Below are positions 1 to 6,894 of a DNA stretch of 30,650 nucleotides, in pieces. The stretch spans positions 1 through 30,650 of the forward strand of contig JBDNIO010000144.1 in assembly GCA_041688215.1 (NCBI GenBank). The letters are read 5' to 3'. This stretch comes from JBDNIO01 sp041688215. GTDB taxonomy: Bacteria; Pseudomonadota; Gammaproteobacteria; Nevskiales; Salinisphaeraceae. The translations under genes and the position numbers were made by a program. The notes beneath the pieces are model-generated. The model saw only the letters and a list, made by a program, of their open reading frames with translations, searched no databases and was not told the origin of the DNA. The first letter of the stretch is position 1. Every line of letters starts with the position of its first letter.

Positions 1-143
1 CGTGACATCGTGGCACTTGCCATCGGTGACCGTAACAAAGCTGGGCAATAACCCTTCGTGATCCAGGCCGACATGTAACTTAACCGCCCCCTTGGTGGTT
101 CGGAACTTGGCCCAGGGGAACACCGACAAGCACAGATCAATGA
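1..143 (-). pseudogene. IS4-family transposase fragment (runs off left edge)
   Basis: The minus strand translates to an uninterrupted stretch containing FPWAKFRTTKGAVKLH followed by VGLDHEGLLPSF and VTDGKCHDV. This is the conserved core of DDE transposases of the IS4 type (the region after the first catalytic Asp). Reading upstream from this core, homology stops near base 143, where an in-frame TAA precedes the expected Ser-Thr-Thr-Ile-Asp stretch. The 5' end of the gene is therefore missing at this side, and the rest lies outside the window. It is a broken copy, abutting another IS remnant. Family level is fairly sure; the exact IS is not. Confidence 0.75.
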
Positions 144-257
144 GTTATAACTGAATCTGGCAAGCACGGAGATGAAGCGATGATAGGAAAGTACGTCAAA
201 AATCAAGGCAATGAGTATCAGAAGCTTCACTCAGACCATCAGCTCGGACTGTTCTAA
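144..257 (+). pseudogene. C-terminal remnant of an IS200/IS605-type (Y1) transposase
   Basis: The plus strand from about 144 reads open to a TAA at 255-257 and ends EYQKLHSDHQLGLF. A tail of the form YxxNQGxEYxxLHxDxQLxLF is, from memory, common at the C-terminus of small HUH (Y1) transposases of the IS200/IS605 and RAYT type. Only about 35 residues remain and the catalytic HUH and Tyr regions are gone, cut off where the IS4 fragment begins. The hairpin at 261-282, four bases after the stop, fits the right-end hairpin such elements carry. The call rests on a short tail, so confidence is moderate. Confidence 0.55.
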
Positions 258-260
258 AAT

Positions 261-282
261 ACCCCGTGGCTTGCCGCGGGGT
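261..282. terminator. 9-bp hairpin: IS right-end structure and/or bidirectional terminator
   Basis: ACCCCGTGG, loop CTTG, then CCGCGGGGT form a 9-bp stem with one G-T pair. On the plus strand it is followed by TCTTTATTT, on the minus strand by ATTTTAG, so it could terminate the minus-strand SDR gene ending at 309. Its place just after the IS200-type transposase stop also suits a recognition hairpin of that transposon family. The two roles are not exclusive. Confidence 0.6.
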
Positions 283-308
283 TCTTTATTTGATAACAGC
301 GGCGCAGT

Positions 309-1169
309 TTAATCCATTGCCCCCGGCGGCGGGGTGGAACTATCGGGCACAAAGAAGTCGACGAACAGTTCCTTGCAGTCCGGGTCTACCTTGTACTGCT
401 GAAAGTCGGTAACGCCAGCGTTGTGCAACACTTCGTCGTCGATAAAGAAATTGCCGGTGCAGTCGCCGCTGGGCTGGATCAGGATTTGGTAGGCGGCATC
501 ACCCATAATTTCCGGTGTGCGGCTGCCGTCAATCATTTTCTCGCCACCCAGCATATTACGCACGGCGGCCGTGGCAATCGAGGTACGTGGCCATAGTGCA
601 TTAAACGCCACGCCCTTATTCCGAAACTCTTCCGACATGCCAAGCACCCAGACGCTCATGCTGTATTTTGCCAGCGTATAAGCGGGATGATTCTTGAACC
701 ACTTGGCGCTCATATCCAGGGGTGGCGAAAGGTTCAGCACATGCGGGTTATCGCCTTTCAGCAAATACGGCAGGCATTTCTGGGTGACCAGATAACTGCC
801 GCGAGCGTTGATCTGGTGCATTAAATCAAAACGCTTCATTGGCGTTTGCAGGGTACCGGTTAGCTGAATCGCGCTGGCGTTGTTGATGCAGATATCGATG
901 CCGCCAAAGTGTTCCGCGGCCTGTTCTACCGCAGACTCCACGGTTTCTTCATCGCGAATATCGCAGACAATGGGTAGCGCCTTGCCACCGGCCTGCTCTA
1001 TTTCCTCGGCTGCGGTGTAAATCGTGCCTGGAAGCTTGGGATGCGGCTCGGCGGTTTTTGCGGCAATCACAATATTGGCACCATCGGCGGCGGCACGTTT
1101 GGCTATCGCTAGGCCGATGCCACGCGAGGCGCCGGAAATGAATAGTGTTTTATTTTTCAAGTCGGCCAT
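309..1169 (-). CDS. SDR-family oxidoreductase, HSDL2-like
   Basis: A 286-residue classical short-chain dehydrogenase/reductase. The cofactor loop SGASRGIG is at residues 12-19, the NNAS motif at 96-99, and Ser148, Tyr164 and Lys168 (YTLAK) form the catalytic set. The stretch AAKTAEPHPKLPGTIYTAAEEI and the PRTSIATAAVRNMLGG segment resemble hydroxysteroid dehydrogenase-like protein 2, here without its C-terminal SCP2 lipid-binding domain. Asn/Lys after the second strand suggests NADP(H), though that is inference. The substrate is unknown; a lipid-derived acyl or steroid compound is plausible given the DECR-like SDR and the hydrolase nearby. ATG at 1169 is preceded by GGAGAG at good spacing. The gene is divergent from the toxin-antitoxin operon and shares an operator-bearing spacer with it. 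Confidence 0.88.
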   Translation of the reverse strand: MADLKNKTLFISGASRGIGLAIAKRAAADGANIVIAAKTAEPHPKLPGTIYTAAEEIEQAGGKALPIVCDIRDEETVESAVEQAAEHFGGIDICINNASAIQLTGTLQTPMKRFDLMHQINARGSYLVTQKCLPYLLKGDNPHVLNLSPPLDMSAKWFKNHPAYTLAKYSMSVWVLGMSEEFRNKGVAFNALWPRTSIATAAVRNMLGGEKMIDGSRTPEIMGDAAYQILIQPSGDCTGNFFIDDEVLHNAGVTDFQQYKVDPDCKELFVDFFVPDSSTPPPGAMD

Positions 1170-1186
1170 TCAAGCTCTCCATTGGT

Positions 1187-1309
1187 TTGATCGGTACACA
1201 GACTAACTCGATTGACGAACAAGCAACAGATGTTAGCGACGCACTTTCTCGGTTACGGGGCCATATATCATTCAATATTTTTACTTGACCGGTCGTATTG
1301 ACCGATCAA
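1187..1309. promoter_or_regulatory. Operator region: three TTGAYCGGT half-sites between divergent genes
   Basis: TTGACCGGTC (1285-1294) and GACCGATCAA (1300-1309) are inverted repeats matching at 9 of 10 positions across a 5-base spacer. A third half-site, TTGATCGGT, lies at 1187-1195 close to the SDR start codon. The inverted pair overlaps the -35 box of the antitoxin promoter, so a bound protein would block it. Either the antitoxin autoregulates here or a TetR-type regulator controls the SDR and hydrolase genes; no regulator gene of that type is present in the window. Confidence 0.55.
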
Positions 1310-1326
1310 TAATAGCAGCATAAAAT
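1298..1326 (+). promoter_or_regulatory. Sigma-70 promoter of the toxin-antitoxin operon
   Basis: TTGACC (1298-1303), a 17-base spacer, and TAAAAT (1321-1326). Transcription would start near 1333, giving a leader of only about 8 bases before the antitoxin ATG at 1341. Confidence 0.6.
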
Positions 1327-1340
1327 ATTCAGAGACACAA

Positions 1341-1586
1341 ATGCAAGAGCCACTCGGAGTGTCTGAAGTAAAGGCCAAGTTCGCCGCAGTGTGTGATCGC
1401 GCCGCGCAAGGCGAGGTTATTCGTTTTACCCGCCGCCGCGGCAGCAAGATCGAGCGCTTTGAATTGCGCCAGATCACGCCGGCCAGGCGCGAACTGGGCG
1501 CGTTGGAAGGTAAATTCGACGACGCTGAAATGGACGCGTTGAGTGCGTCCATGACTGAACAAGAGCAGGCCGATTGGAATATCTGA
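1341..1586 (+). CDS. Type II antitoxin, Phd/YefM-like
   Basis: An 81-residue protein beginning MQEPLGVSEVKAKFAAVCDRAAQGEVIRFTRRRG. The N-terminal pattern (V-x-E-x-K-x-x-F followed by a basic beta strand) is that of Phd/YefM antitoxins, whose N-terminus dimerises and binds DNA while the acidic C-terminal tail (here DDAEMDALSASMTEQEQ) wraps and inhibits the toxin. It is followed, with a 13-base overlap, by a PIN-domain toxin, which confirms the pairing. The overlapping promoter and inverted repeat upstream suit autoregulation. The exact antitoxin subfamily is inferred from length, pattern and partner. Confidence 0.78.
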   Translation: MQEPLGVSEVKAKFAAVCDRAAQGEVIRFTRRRGSKIERFELRQITPARRELGALEGKFDDAEMDALSASMTEQEQADWNI

Positions 1587-1957
1587 TCGATACCAACATC
1601 GCGCTCTGGAGCCTGGCTGCGCCTGCTCGACTAAGCACAGACGCGAGAAGACTACTGGAAGAGGCTGAACATACGATCCTGTTTTCCAGCATTAGCGTGG
1701 TCGAATTCAAACTCAAGTGCGAACGGCTATTCGCGGAATACGACAATCTCGCCGCCGAATTTCCGCGCCAATTATCCGCTCTGGGCTTTACGGCCACGGC
1801 ATTCGCCGCCACCGATGCCGTGGGCTTGGGCGCCGTCCGACCCAACCGTGACCCATTCGATCGCATGCTATGTTCACAGGCCATGGCTCGAAGCCTGACA
1901 TTGATCACGGCGGATAGGGAATTATTGCGCTACGCTCCCGTAAAAACGCTGTGGTGA
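1574..1957 (+). CDS. PIN-domain toxin, VapC-like ribonuclease
   Basis: A 127-residue PIN-domain protein. The acidic catalytic residues are visible: Asp6 in YLIDTNI, Glu44 in SVVEFKLK, Asp93/Asp96 in NRDPFDRML and Asp114 in ITADREL. These bind the divalent metal used to cleave RNA in VapC-type toxins; the DPFDRML motif is typical of the chromosomal PilT/VapC subgroup. The start is TTG at 1574, overlapping the antitoxin stop at 1584-1586, so translation is probably coupled. No ATG lies upstream, and starting later would remove Asp6. The reading frame appears intact, and all catalytic residues are present. The hydrolase gene begins only 7 bases after its stop, suggesting co-transcription. Confidence 0.85.
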   Translation: MEYLIDTNIALWSLAAPARLSTDARRLLEEAEHTILFSSISVVEFKLKCERLFAEYDNLAAEFPRQLSALGFTATAFAATDAVGLGAVRPNRDPFDRMLCSQAMARSLTLITADRELLRYAPVKTLW

Positions 1958-1964
1958 AAAACCT

Positions 1965-2837
1965 ATGAGTGAATTTCCAGTTTCCTTTGTGCAAACAGCG
2001 CGCGGCAGATTTGCCTATCGGCAAACCGGCACCGGTCGACCGCTGGTTATGCTGCACGGCTGGCCCGAGAGCTCCTACTGCTGGAAAGCTGTGGCCGAAC
2101 AGCTACAGAATGACTTTCGCATCATCGCTCCGGACTTGCGCGGCCTCGGCGATTCCGAACGCAGTCTCGACCCCGCCGCCTATACCAAGCAGGCAATGGG
2201 CCAGGACCTGCTCGCGCTGCTGGATGCGCTGGAAATAGATCGCTGCTTTTTGGCCGGCCATGACTGGGGCGGCGCCATAGCGCAGGAAGCCGCGCTAGCC
2301 GCACCGGATCGATTCGAAAAATTAGTCCTGCTCAATATCCACGTGCTACCTAATGCGCGCGGCAATATGAAAGCGCAAGCAGAAATACGCAACCGCCCAG
2401 CACCCTTGTGGTATCAGTTTTTCCAGAATGCCTACGATGACCAGGGCCAGGGGCTGGCCGAAGCCATGATTCCCGGTAACGAACGCGTGTGGCTAGGGCA
2501 CTTCCTGCGTGCGTGGTCGGCACAGGGCTTTCCGGAGGATGCCTTTGAAGAGCATGTTCGCTGCTACTCGATCCCGAACACGGCCACCACCGGCGCCAAT
2601 ATGTACCGCTGCTACAAACAGGACATGGCACGCTGGGCTGAACTGGCCGGGCGAAAATTTGCGATGCCGGGCTTATATATCCACGGCTACAAAGACCCGG
2701 TAATCATCCCCGAATACACTGAACATCTGGATGATGTATTCGACGATATCCGCGTGGAACGCATCGAGGCCGCACACTTCGTGCAAGAAGAAAAACCGGT
2801 GGAAGTGGCGGCTTTGATCAGGGAATTTATTGCTTAG
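1965..2837 (+). CDS. Alpha/beta hydrolase, epoxide hydrolase / haloacid dehalogenase-fold group
   Basis: A 290-residue alpha/beta hydrolase. HGWPE (31-35) supplies the oxyanion hole, GHDWGG places the nucleophile at Asp100, Asp244 in GYKDP is the probable acid, and His271 in AAHFVQEEKP is the base. An aspartate nucleophile with HGxP is characteristic of soluble epoxide hydrolases and fluoroacetate/haloalkane dehalogenases, which form an ester on Asp and hydrolyse it. Tyrosines in the cap (WYQFF, MYRCYKQD) favour epoxide hydrolase-like chemistry, but the substrate cannot be read from sequence. It follows the toxin gene by 7 bases, so it may sit in the toxin-antitoxin transcript. Its 3' end overlaps the convergent SDR gene by 11 bases. 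Confidence 0.87.
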   Translation: MSEFPVSFVQTARGRFAYRQTGTGRPLVMLHGWPESSYCWKAVAEQLQNDFRIIAPDLRGLGDSERSLDPAAYTKQAMGQDLLALLDALEIDRCFLAGHDWGGAIAQEAALAAPDRFEKLVLLNIHVLPNARGNMKAQAEIRNRPAPLWYQFFQNAYDDQGQGLAEAMIPGNERVWLGHFLRAWSAQGFPEDAFEEHVRCYSIPNTATTGANMYRCYKQDMARWAELAGRKFAMPGLYIHGYKDPVIIPEYTEHLDDVFDDIRVERIEAAHFVQEEKPVEVAALIREFIA

Positions 2838-3651
2838 CCTGAAGCATCTCACCCAGCACCTGCGTCCATTGCCCCGACCCAGGCAGGTTCATGCCGCCGT
2901 CGGCCATAATCAGGCTGCCGGTGATGTAACTCGCCAGCGGCGATGCCAGAAAACAGGCCGTTGCGCCGATATCATCCACCGTGCCCATGCGTTGCAGCGG
3001 TACCAACCTCGATAATTTAGACTCGCTACCGGGCGGTGCTAACCGCCGCATACCTTCGGTGTCTTTGATCGGGCCGGGCACAATGGAATTGCTGCGGATG
3101 CCGTGCGGGCCCCATTCCAGCGCCAGGTTACGCATCAGGTTATCAATACCGGCCTTGGCCGCGCCCACGTGCGCTTGCCATGCATGCGGCAAAAAAGCCT
3201 GGCCGGCGGAGATAAAAATCAGACAGCCGCGGGTTTCTTTTAGCTGCTCAAACGCGGCGCTGGCGGCGTTAAACGCGCCCATTAAATCAATATCGATAAC
3301 CGTTTTGAAGCCGTTCATGGACAGCTTTTCCGCCGCGCAGGGAAAGTTGCCGGCCGCGCCGGCAATCAGCACGTCTATGGGGCCAAGCTGATTTGACGTG
3401 GTCTGCATAGCTGACTGCAGGGCGTCCGGGTCGCGCACGTCGGCGGCTTGTGCGACTACTTTTGCGCCCAGGTCTTGCAGTTCGGCCGCAGCGTTGTCGA
3501 GTTTTTCCTGGGTGCGTCCACAGATAGCGATATTCGCACCGAGGGCAGCAAAGTTTTTGGCCACACACAGGTTAATACCACTGCCGCCGCCGGTGATGAA
3601 AACCGTTTTATTCTGAAATAAATCTTTCGAGAAATACTGATTTACCTGCAC
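2827..3651 (-). CDS. SDR-family 2,4-dienoyl-CoA reductase-like protein (DECR2 type)
   Basis: A 274-residue SDR resembling peroxisomal-type 2,4-dienoyl-CoA reductase, which removes double bases in unsaturated acyl-CoA during beta-oxidation using NADPH. Evidence: TGGGSGI at 20-26, AGAAGNF at 98-103 where most SDRs have NNAG, and the block EWGPHGIRSNSIVPGPI then TEGMRRL, which is distinctive of DECR2. As in that family, the usual catalytic Tyr is absent: the YxxxK position reads VGAAK (162-166), keeping only the Lys. The start is GTG at 3651, supported by AAGGAG about 9 bases upstream. It overlaps the hydrolase gene tail to tail by 11 bases and is divergent from doxX. Confidence 0.83.
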   Translation of the reverse strand: MQVNQYFSKDLFQNKTVFITGGGSGINLCVAKNFAALGANIAICGRTQEKLDNAAAELQDLGAKVVAQAADVRDPDALQSAMQTTSNQLGPIDVLIAGAAGNFPCAAEKLSMNGFKTVIDIDLMGAFNAASAAFEQLKETRGCLIFISAGQAFLPHAWQAHVGAAKAGIDNLMRNLALEWGPHGIRSNSIVPGPIKDTEGMRRLAPPGSESKLSRLVPLQRMGTVDDIGATACFLASPLASYITGSLIMADGGMNLPGSGQWTQVLGEMLQAKQ

Positions 3652-3754
3652 GCCGTGGCTCCTTTTTTAATCCAGGGTGAAAGTGTAACGCAGAGCTTGT
3701 GGTCTTATGTTGTGTAGCCTAATCTTGGATTATCCAAAAACGAAAAGGAGCATT

Positions 3755-4141
3755 ATGGATAACCTAACCACTTGCGCGGGCCGCGTTCTGCTTTCCCTGA
3801 TGTTTATTGTCGCCGGTTTCGGAAAAATTACCGGTTACACCGCAACCGCCGGTTATATGGAAAGCCAGGGCGTTCCCGGGCTTTTATTACCGCTGGTAAT
3901 TTTGCTGGAACTGGGCGGTGGCTTATTGATACTCGTGGGTTTTCAGACCCAGATTGTTGCATTTCTGCTGGCGGTGTTTTGCGTGCTGACGGCGTTTATT
4001 TTTCACGCCGGACCAGAAGAATTTACCGGATTGCTGAAAAACCTCGCCTTGGCAGGCGGCTTTTTAATGCTGCTGGCGCGTGGCCCCGGGCACTGGAGTC
4101 TGGATGAAAAATTCAGCAGCTCACGAACTGAAAGTCATTAG
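3755..4141 (+). CDS. DoxX-family membrane protein
   Basis: A 128-residue protein with four predicted membrane helices. The N-terminal RVLLSLMFIVAGFGKITGY is the DoxX family signature, followed by VPGLLLPLVILLELGGGLLILVGF. Family members are associated with respiratory or thiol redox functions in the inner membrane; the role here is unknown. ATG at 3755 is chosen over an upstream in-frame ATG (3707) because AAAAGGAG lies just before it. A short palindrome, TTGGATTATCCAA (3725-3737), lies between the divergent SDR and this gene and may be an operator. The stop overlaps the convergent DUF2189 gene by 4 bases. Confidence 0.86.
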   Translation: MDNLTTCAGRVLLSLMFIVAGFGKITGYTATAGYMESQGVPGLLLPLVILLELGGGLLILVGFQTQIVAFLLAVFCVLTAFIFHAGPEEFTGLLKNLALAGGFLMLLARGPGHWSLDEKFSSSRTESH

Positions 4142-4476
4142 CTTGCCATAGTGGATATTCGATAGTGGGTACAAGGGCCGGTTAACACCGGCTCACCCAA
4201 CGCCCGCCCGCGGGACAATTCGCACAGGCCCGTGGACATGATTGGCCCTACCAGAAGAAAACCCGAGACGGCCGCGGCGAGGAAATATGGATGGCTGCCA
4301 AACATCAGTATCATGGCGCCGATAATAGTTACCAGCAGCCCGTAGGCCAGGCTCGCGCCGGGGTGGTGCAGCATATCGGAGATGCCGTTGCGCACCCAGA
4401 TGATAGGCCGTCCTATAGATACCGTCTGCACTGAAGGATGTGAGCCCACTGCATCGAAACTGTTCGCGGTTGCCAT
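4138..4476 (-). CDS. Truncated DUF2189-type membrane protein
   Basis: A 112-residue product with two hydrophobic helices around LAYGLLVTIIGAMILMFG and YFLAAAVSGFLLVGPIMSTG. The context WVRNGISDMLHHPGASLAYG and SGFLLVGPxxxxGLCELSR match the first third of DUF2189 integral membrane proteins, which normally run to about 250 residues. Here the homology ends after ELSRGRALGEP and a short unrelated tail follows, so the C-terminal half is absent. ATG at 4476 is preceded by GGGGGA; a longer frame upstream would run into the transporter gene and is unlikely. It lies 70 bases downstream of the BCCT gene, probably in its transcript. It may be a degraded gene or a short family variant. Confidence 0.65.
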   Translation of the reverse strand: MATANSFDAVGSHPSVQTVSIGRPIIWVRNGISDMLHHPGASLAYGLLVTIIGAMILMFGSHPYFLAAAVSGFLLVGPIMSTGLCELSRGRALGEPVLTGPCTHYRISTMAS

Positions 4477-4546
4477 AACAGTCCCCCTGATTGAGACGGT
4501 AACTTCAGTGTGGACCAAACCGCAAACCGCGGCCGTTGTGCACGCG

Positions 4547-6109
4547 CTAGCTCGGACCGCGCCTGACGGCGCCCGGCACAATCGAGTCCAGAGTGTTACC
4601 GCGGTAGTCCTCGCGCAGTGCTTTAACCATCACATAGGCCATGAAAATCAGCAATACGCAGAAGGGAAAGCCCAACGTTGTTATTACGTTTTGCAAGGCA
4701 TCGAAGCCGCCTAGCACCAATAATGAACCGGCCACCGCGCCGCCGGATAGAGCCCAGAACACGCGCTGACGCGTGGGTGGATTGGGCTCATCGCCGGAGG
4801 TGAGCATATCCATGACCAGCGATGCGGAATCGGCGGAGGTGACAAAAAATATCACCACAATGAGTATCGACAGACCGGAGGTGAACTCCGCAAGCGGGAA
4901 ATGTTGCAGGAACTCGAACAGCGCGACGGTAACGTTGTCCTGCACCGGGCCCACCAGGCCACCGCCCTCGTTCAATTCAATATTGATGGCCGACAACCCG
5001 AACACGCAGAACCAGAGGATGGAAAACATTACCGGTGCCAGTAAAACACCGGCAACGAACCCACGGATCGTGCGCCCGCGCGAAATACGCGCCACGAAAA
5101 TGCCCACAAACGGCGCCCAGCAAATAGTCCAGGCCCAATAGAACACGGTCCAGTTCTGCTGCCAGCCGGTGTCGTTAAACGCCTGATTCCAGAACGCCAT
5201 CGGCACGATAGCCGCAATATAAGCCCCGAAGGTTTGCACCGTGCCTTGCAGCAGTAACAGTGTCGGGCCGGTTACCAGAATGAACGCCAACAAGAGCACG
5301 GCCAGGGCGATATTGATCTCGCTTAAACGACGGATTCCCGCATCCAGGCCTAGCGCAACAGACACCGTTGCCGCGGCAGTGATAATACTGATAATCACCA
5401 GTTGCGAGCCTACATCATTCGGAATTCCGAACAACTGCGACAAGCCACTGTTTACCTGCAACGTCCCTAACCCCAGGGAAACCGCAACACCAAACATGGT
5501 GCCGACCACGGCCACCACGTCAATACCCCAACCGATGGGGCCAAACACACGCTCACCCAATACCGGGTAGAAAATGGAACTGATGCGTGGCGGCAGTTTG
5601 TGCCGATACACGAAATAGGCAATCGCCAGCCCCGGCATCGCAAATATGGTCCAGGTGTGGAAAGCAAAATGATACAAGGTGATGTTCAGAGCTTGTTTCG
5701 CGGCAGCGATGCTTTCCGGTTGCACATCACCCATGGGCGGATTGGCAAAATGCGAGATGGGTTCAGCCACCCCCCAAAACATCAAAATCGTGCCGATACC
5801 GGCGGCAAACAGCATCGTGAACCAGGCCAGGTTGCTGTACTCAGGCCGGTCGTCATCCGCACCCAGGCGTATGGCACCATAACGGCTTAACGCAATCCAG
5901 ATCAGAAAGCCCAGCAGACTGGTGACTGCCAGAATATAGAACCAGCCCATATATGTGGCCACCCAGGTAGTAATGGCGCCGAAAAACGCGCCCATGGAGT
6001 TGTTGAACAGCGCGGAGGCGGGTACAAATAATCCGATAATTAAGGCGGAAATAAAAAAGATCACCGGATTGGTTTTTAAGCCAAGTGCGTCGCTTAGTCG
6101 TTGTAGCAT
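4547..6109 (-). CDS. BCCT-family transporter (betaine/choline/carnitine/ectoine uptake)
   Basis: A 520-residue, roughly 12-helix secondary carrier. The family signature WTVFYWAWTICWAPFVG and the following RISRGRTIRGFV are present around residues 320-350, as is the glycine-rich helix AAGIGTILMFWGVAEP near 100-120 that forms the sodium and substrate site (the first Met of the usual GMGIG is Ala here). BCCT carriers import quaternary ammonium compounds or ectoines, driven by sodium or protons. Its position just beyond the terminator of the ectABC operon suggests osmolyte uptake or recapture of leaked ectoine; the substrate itself is inferred. No long cytoplasmic C-terminal osmosensor tail is evident. 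ATG at 6109 follows AGGA by 8-9 bases. The spacer 6110-6240 should hold its promoter; I could not assign one. Confidence 0.88.
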   Translation of the reverse strand: MLQRLSDALGLKTNPVIFFISALIIGLFVPASALFNNSMGAFFGAITTWVATYMGWFYILAVTSLLGFLIWIALSRYGAIRLGADDDRPEYSNLAWFTMLFAAGIGTILMFWGVAEPISHFANPPMGDVQPESIAAAKQALNITLYHFAFHTWTIFAMPGLAIAYFVYRHKLPPRISSIFYPVLGERVFGPIGWGIDVVAVVGTMFGVAVSLGLGTLQVNSGLSQLFGIPNDVGSQLVIISIITAAATVSVALGLDAGIRRLSEINIALAVLLLAFILVTGPTLLLLQGTVQTFGAYIAAIVPMAFWNQAFNDTGWQQNWTVFYWAWTICWAPFVGIFVARISRGRTIRGFVAGVLLAPVMFSILWFCVFGLSAINIELNEGGGLVGPVQDNVTVALFEFLQHFPLAEFTSGLSILIVVIFFVTSADSASLVMDMLTSGDEPNPPTRQRVFWALSGGAVAGSLLVLGGFDALQNVITTLGFPFCVLLIFMAYVMVKALREDYRGNTLDSIVPGAVRRGPS

Positions 6110-6240
6110 GCAAAATATCCTGGCCGCGCCGTGGGCACCGTTGCGGAGATGACCCTATTCGCTCACGCATCTGGAATCAAGCCGGGCACTAAATCTCGGT
6201 GGCGGATAAAACGCCAAGAACAACACCCCATAACGAAAAA

Positions 6241-6264
6241 GGCCGCCTCAAGAGGCGGCCTTTT
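6241..6264. terminator. Strong bidirectional-looking Rho-independent terminator
   Basis: GGCCGCCTC, loop AA, then GAGGCGGCC form a perfect 9-bp stem, with TTTTCT after it on the plus strand and AAAAA before it (a T-run on the minus strand). On the minus strand it would end the ectABC transcript before the BCCT gene. Confidence 0.88.
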
Positions 6265-6295
6265 CTATGGCCCTATGGTGCTGGGCAAGCCTTAG

Positions 6296-6456
6296 GGGGT
6301 TGCTGAAAAAGTCCATCCTTGGACTTTTTCATCGACACACACGCAAAATTCGGTTTCGCGTGCGCTTCATTTTCAAGCACTTACAGCGCATGAAAATGTT
6401 GGCACATCCCTGTGCCAAGCGGGAACTGCCGAAAAACTGCATTTTTCAGCAATCCC
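6296..6456. mobile_element. MITE-like element with target duplication at the ectC stop codon
   Basis: The terminal inverted repeats are GGGGTTGCTGAAAAA (6296-6310) and TTTTTCAGCAATCCC (6442-6456), matching at 14 of 15 positions. Both sides are flanked by TTAG (6292-6295 and 6457-6460), which looks like a 4-bp target-site duplication. The element is 161 bp, too short for a transposase. Inside the left end, TGAAAAAGTCCA and TGGACTTTTTCA form a perfect 12-bp hairpin (6304-6331), and GGCACA/TGTGCC forms another near 6400. The right-hand TTAG contains the ectC TAA on the minus strand, so insertion preserved the stop codon. The mobilising transposase would be encoded elsewhere. Confidence 0.72.
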
Positions 6457-6846
6457 TTAGTCTTCTACCAGATTATAAGACCCATCCTCGTCATGGGTTT
6501 CACGCCCGGTTACCGGTGGGTTGAACGCGCACACCAATTTCATCTCAGTTTTGGCTTTAAGTGTGTGGCGGTCGTGTTTGTCGAGTGCGTAAACGGTACC
6601 GGGCTCGATTTTGTGTTCTTCGCCCGTTTCACGGTTAACAATGGAGCCCTCGCCCTGGTAACAAAAAACCGCCTCAAAGTGGTTTTTGTACCACATATCG
6701 AATTCGAGACCGGGTGGGAAGGTGGTCTCGTGGAAGGAGAAACCCATACCGTCCTTGCCCAGCAACCAGCGCACGCTGGTCCAGCCGTCTTTGCTGACCA
6801 CTTCGCGGTCGGTACCACGCAAGTCTTCTGTACGAATTATTTTCAT
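6457..6846 (-). CDS. ectC: L-ectoine synthase
   Basis: The 129-residue length and sequence match EctC, the cupin enzyme that cyclises N-gamma-acetyl-2,4-diaminobutyrate to ectoine with loss of water in the cytoplasm. MKIIRTEDLRGTDREV, FPPGLEFDMWYKNHFEAVFC and TVYALDKHDRHTL are characteristic blocks. Glu58, Tyr86 and His94 fall where the catalytic iron ligands of EctC lie. It is the last gene of ectABC, 48 bases after ectB, with ATG at 6846 preceded by GGTGA. Its TAA is inside the target duplication of the adjacent MITE-like element. No ectD (ectoine hydroxylase) or dedicated aspartokinase gene follows within the window. Confidence 0.97.
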   Translation of the reverse strand: MKIIRTEDLRGTDREVVSKDGWTSVRWLLGKDGMGFSFHETTFPPGLEFDMWYKNHFEAVFCYQGEGSIVNRETGEEHKIEPGTVYALDKHDRHTLKAKTEMKLVCAFNPPVTGRETHDEDGSYNLVED

Positions 6847-6894
6847 AGTGTCACCATTGTTCTCTATATATGTCTAGATTGCCGCGGTGGATTT

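Noticed and set aside
2827..3651. Loss of the catalytic Tyr in the second SDR as a sign of inactivation
   Set aside because: The DECR family naturally lacks the YxxxK Tyr at this position; the remaining DECR2-type motifs are intact.
4138..4581. Longer 147-residue version of the DUF2189 protein
   Set aside because: The extra N-terminus overlaps the BCCT coding end, and ATG 4476 has a ribosome-binding site.
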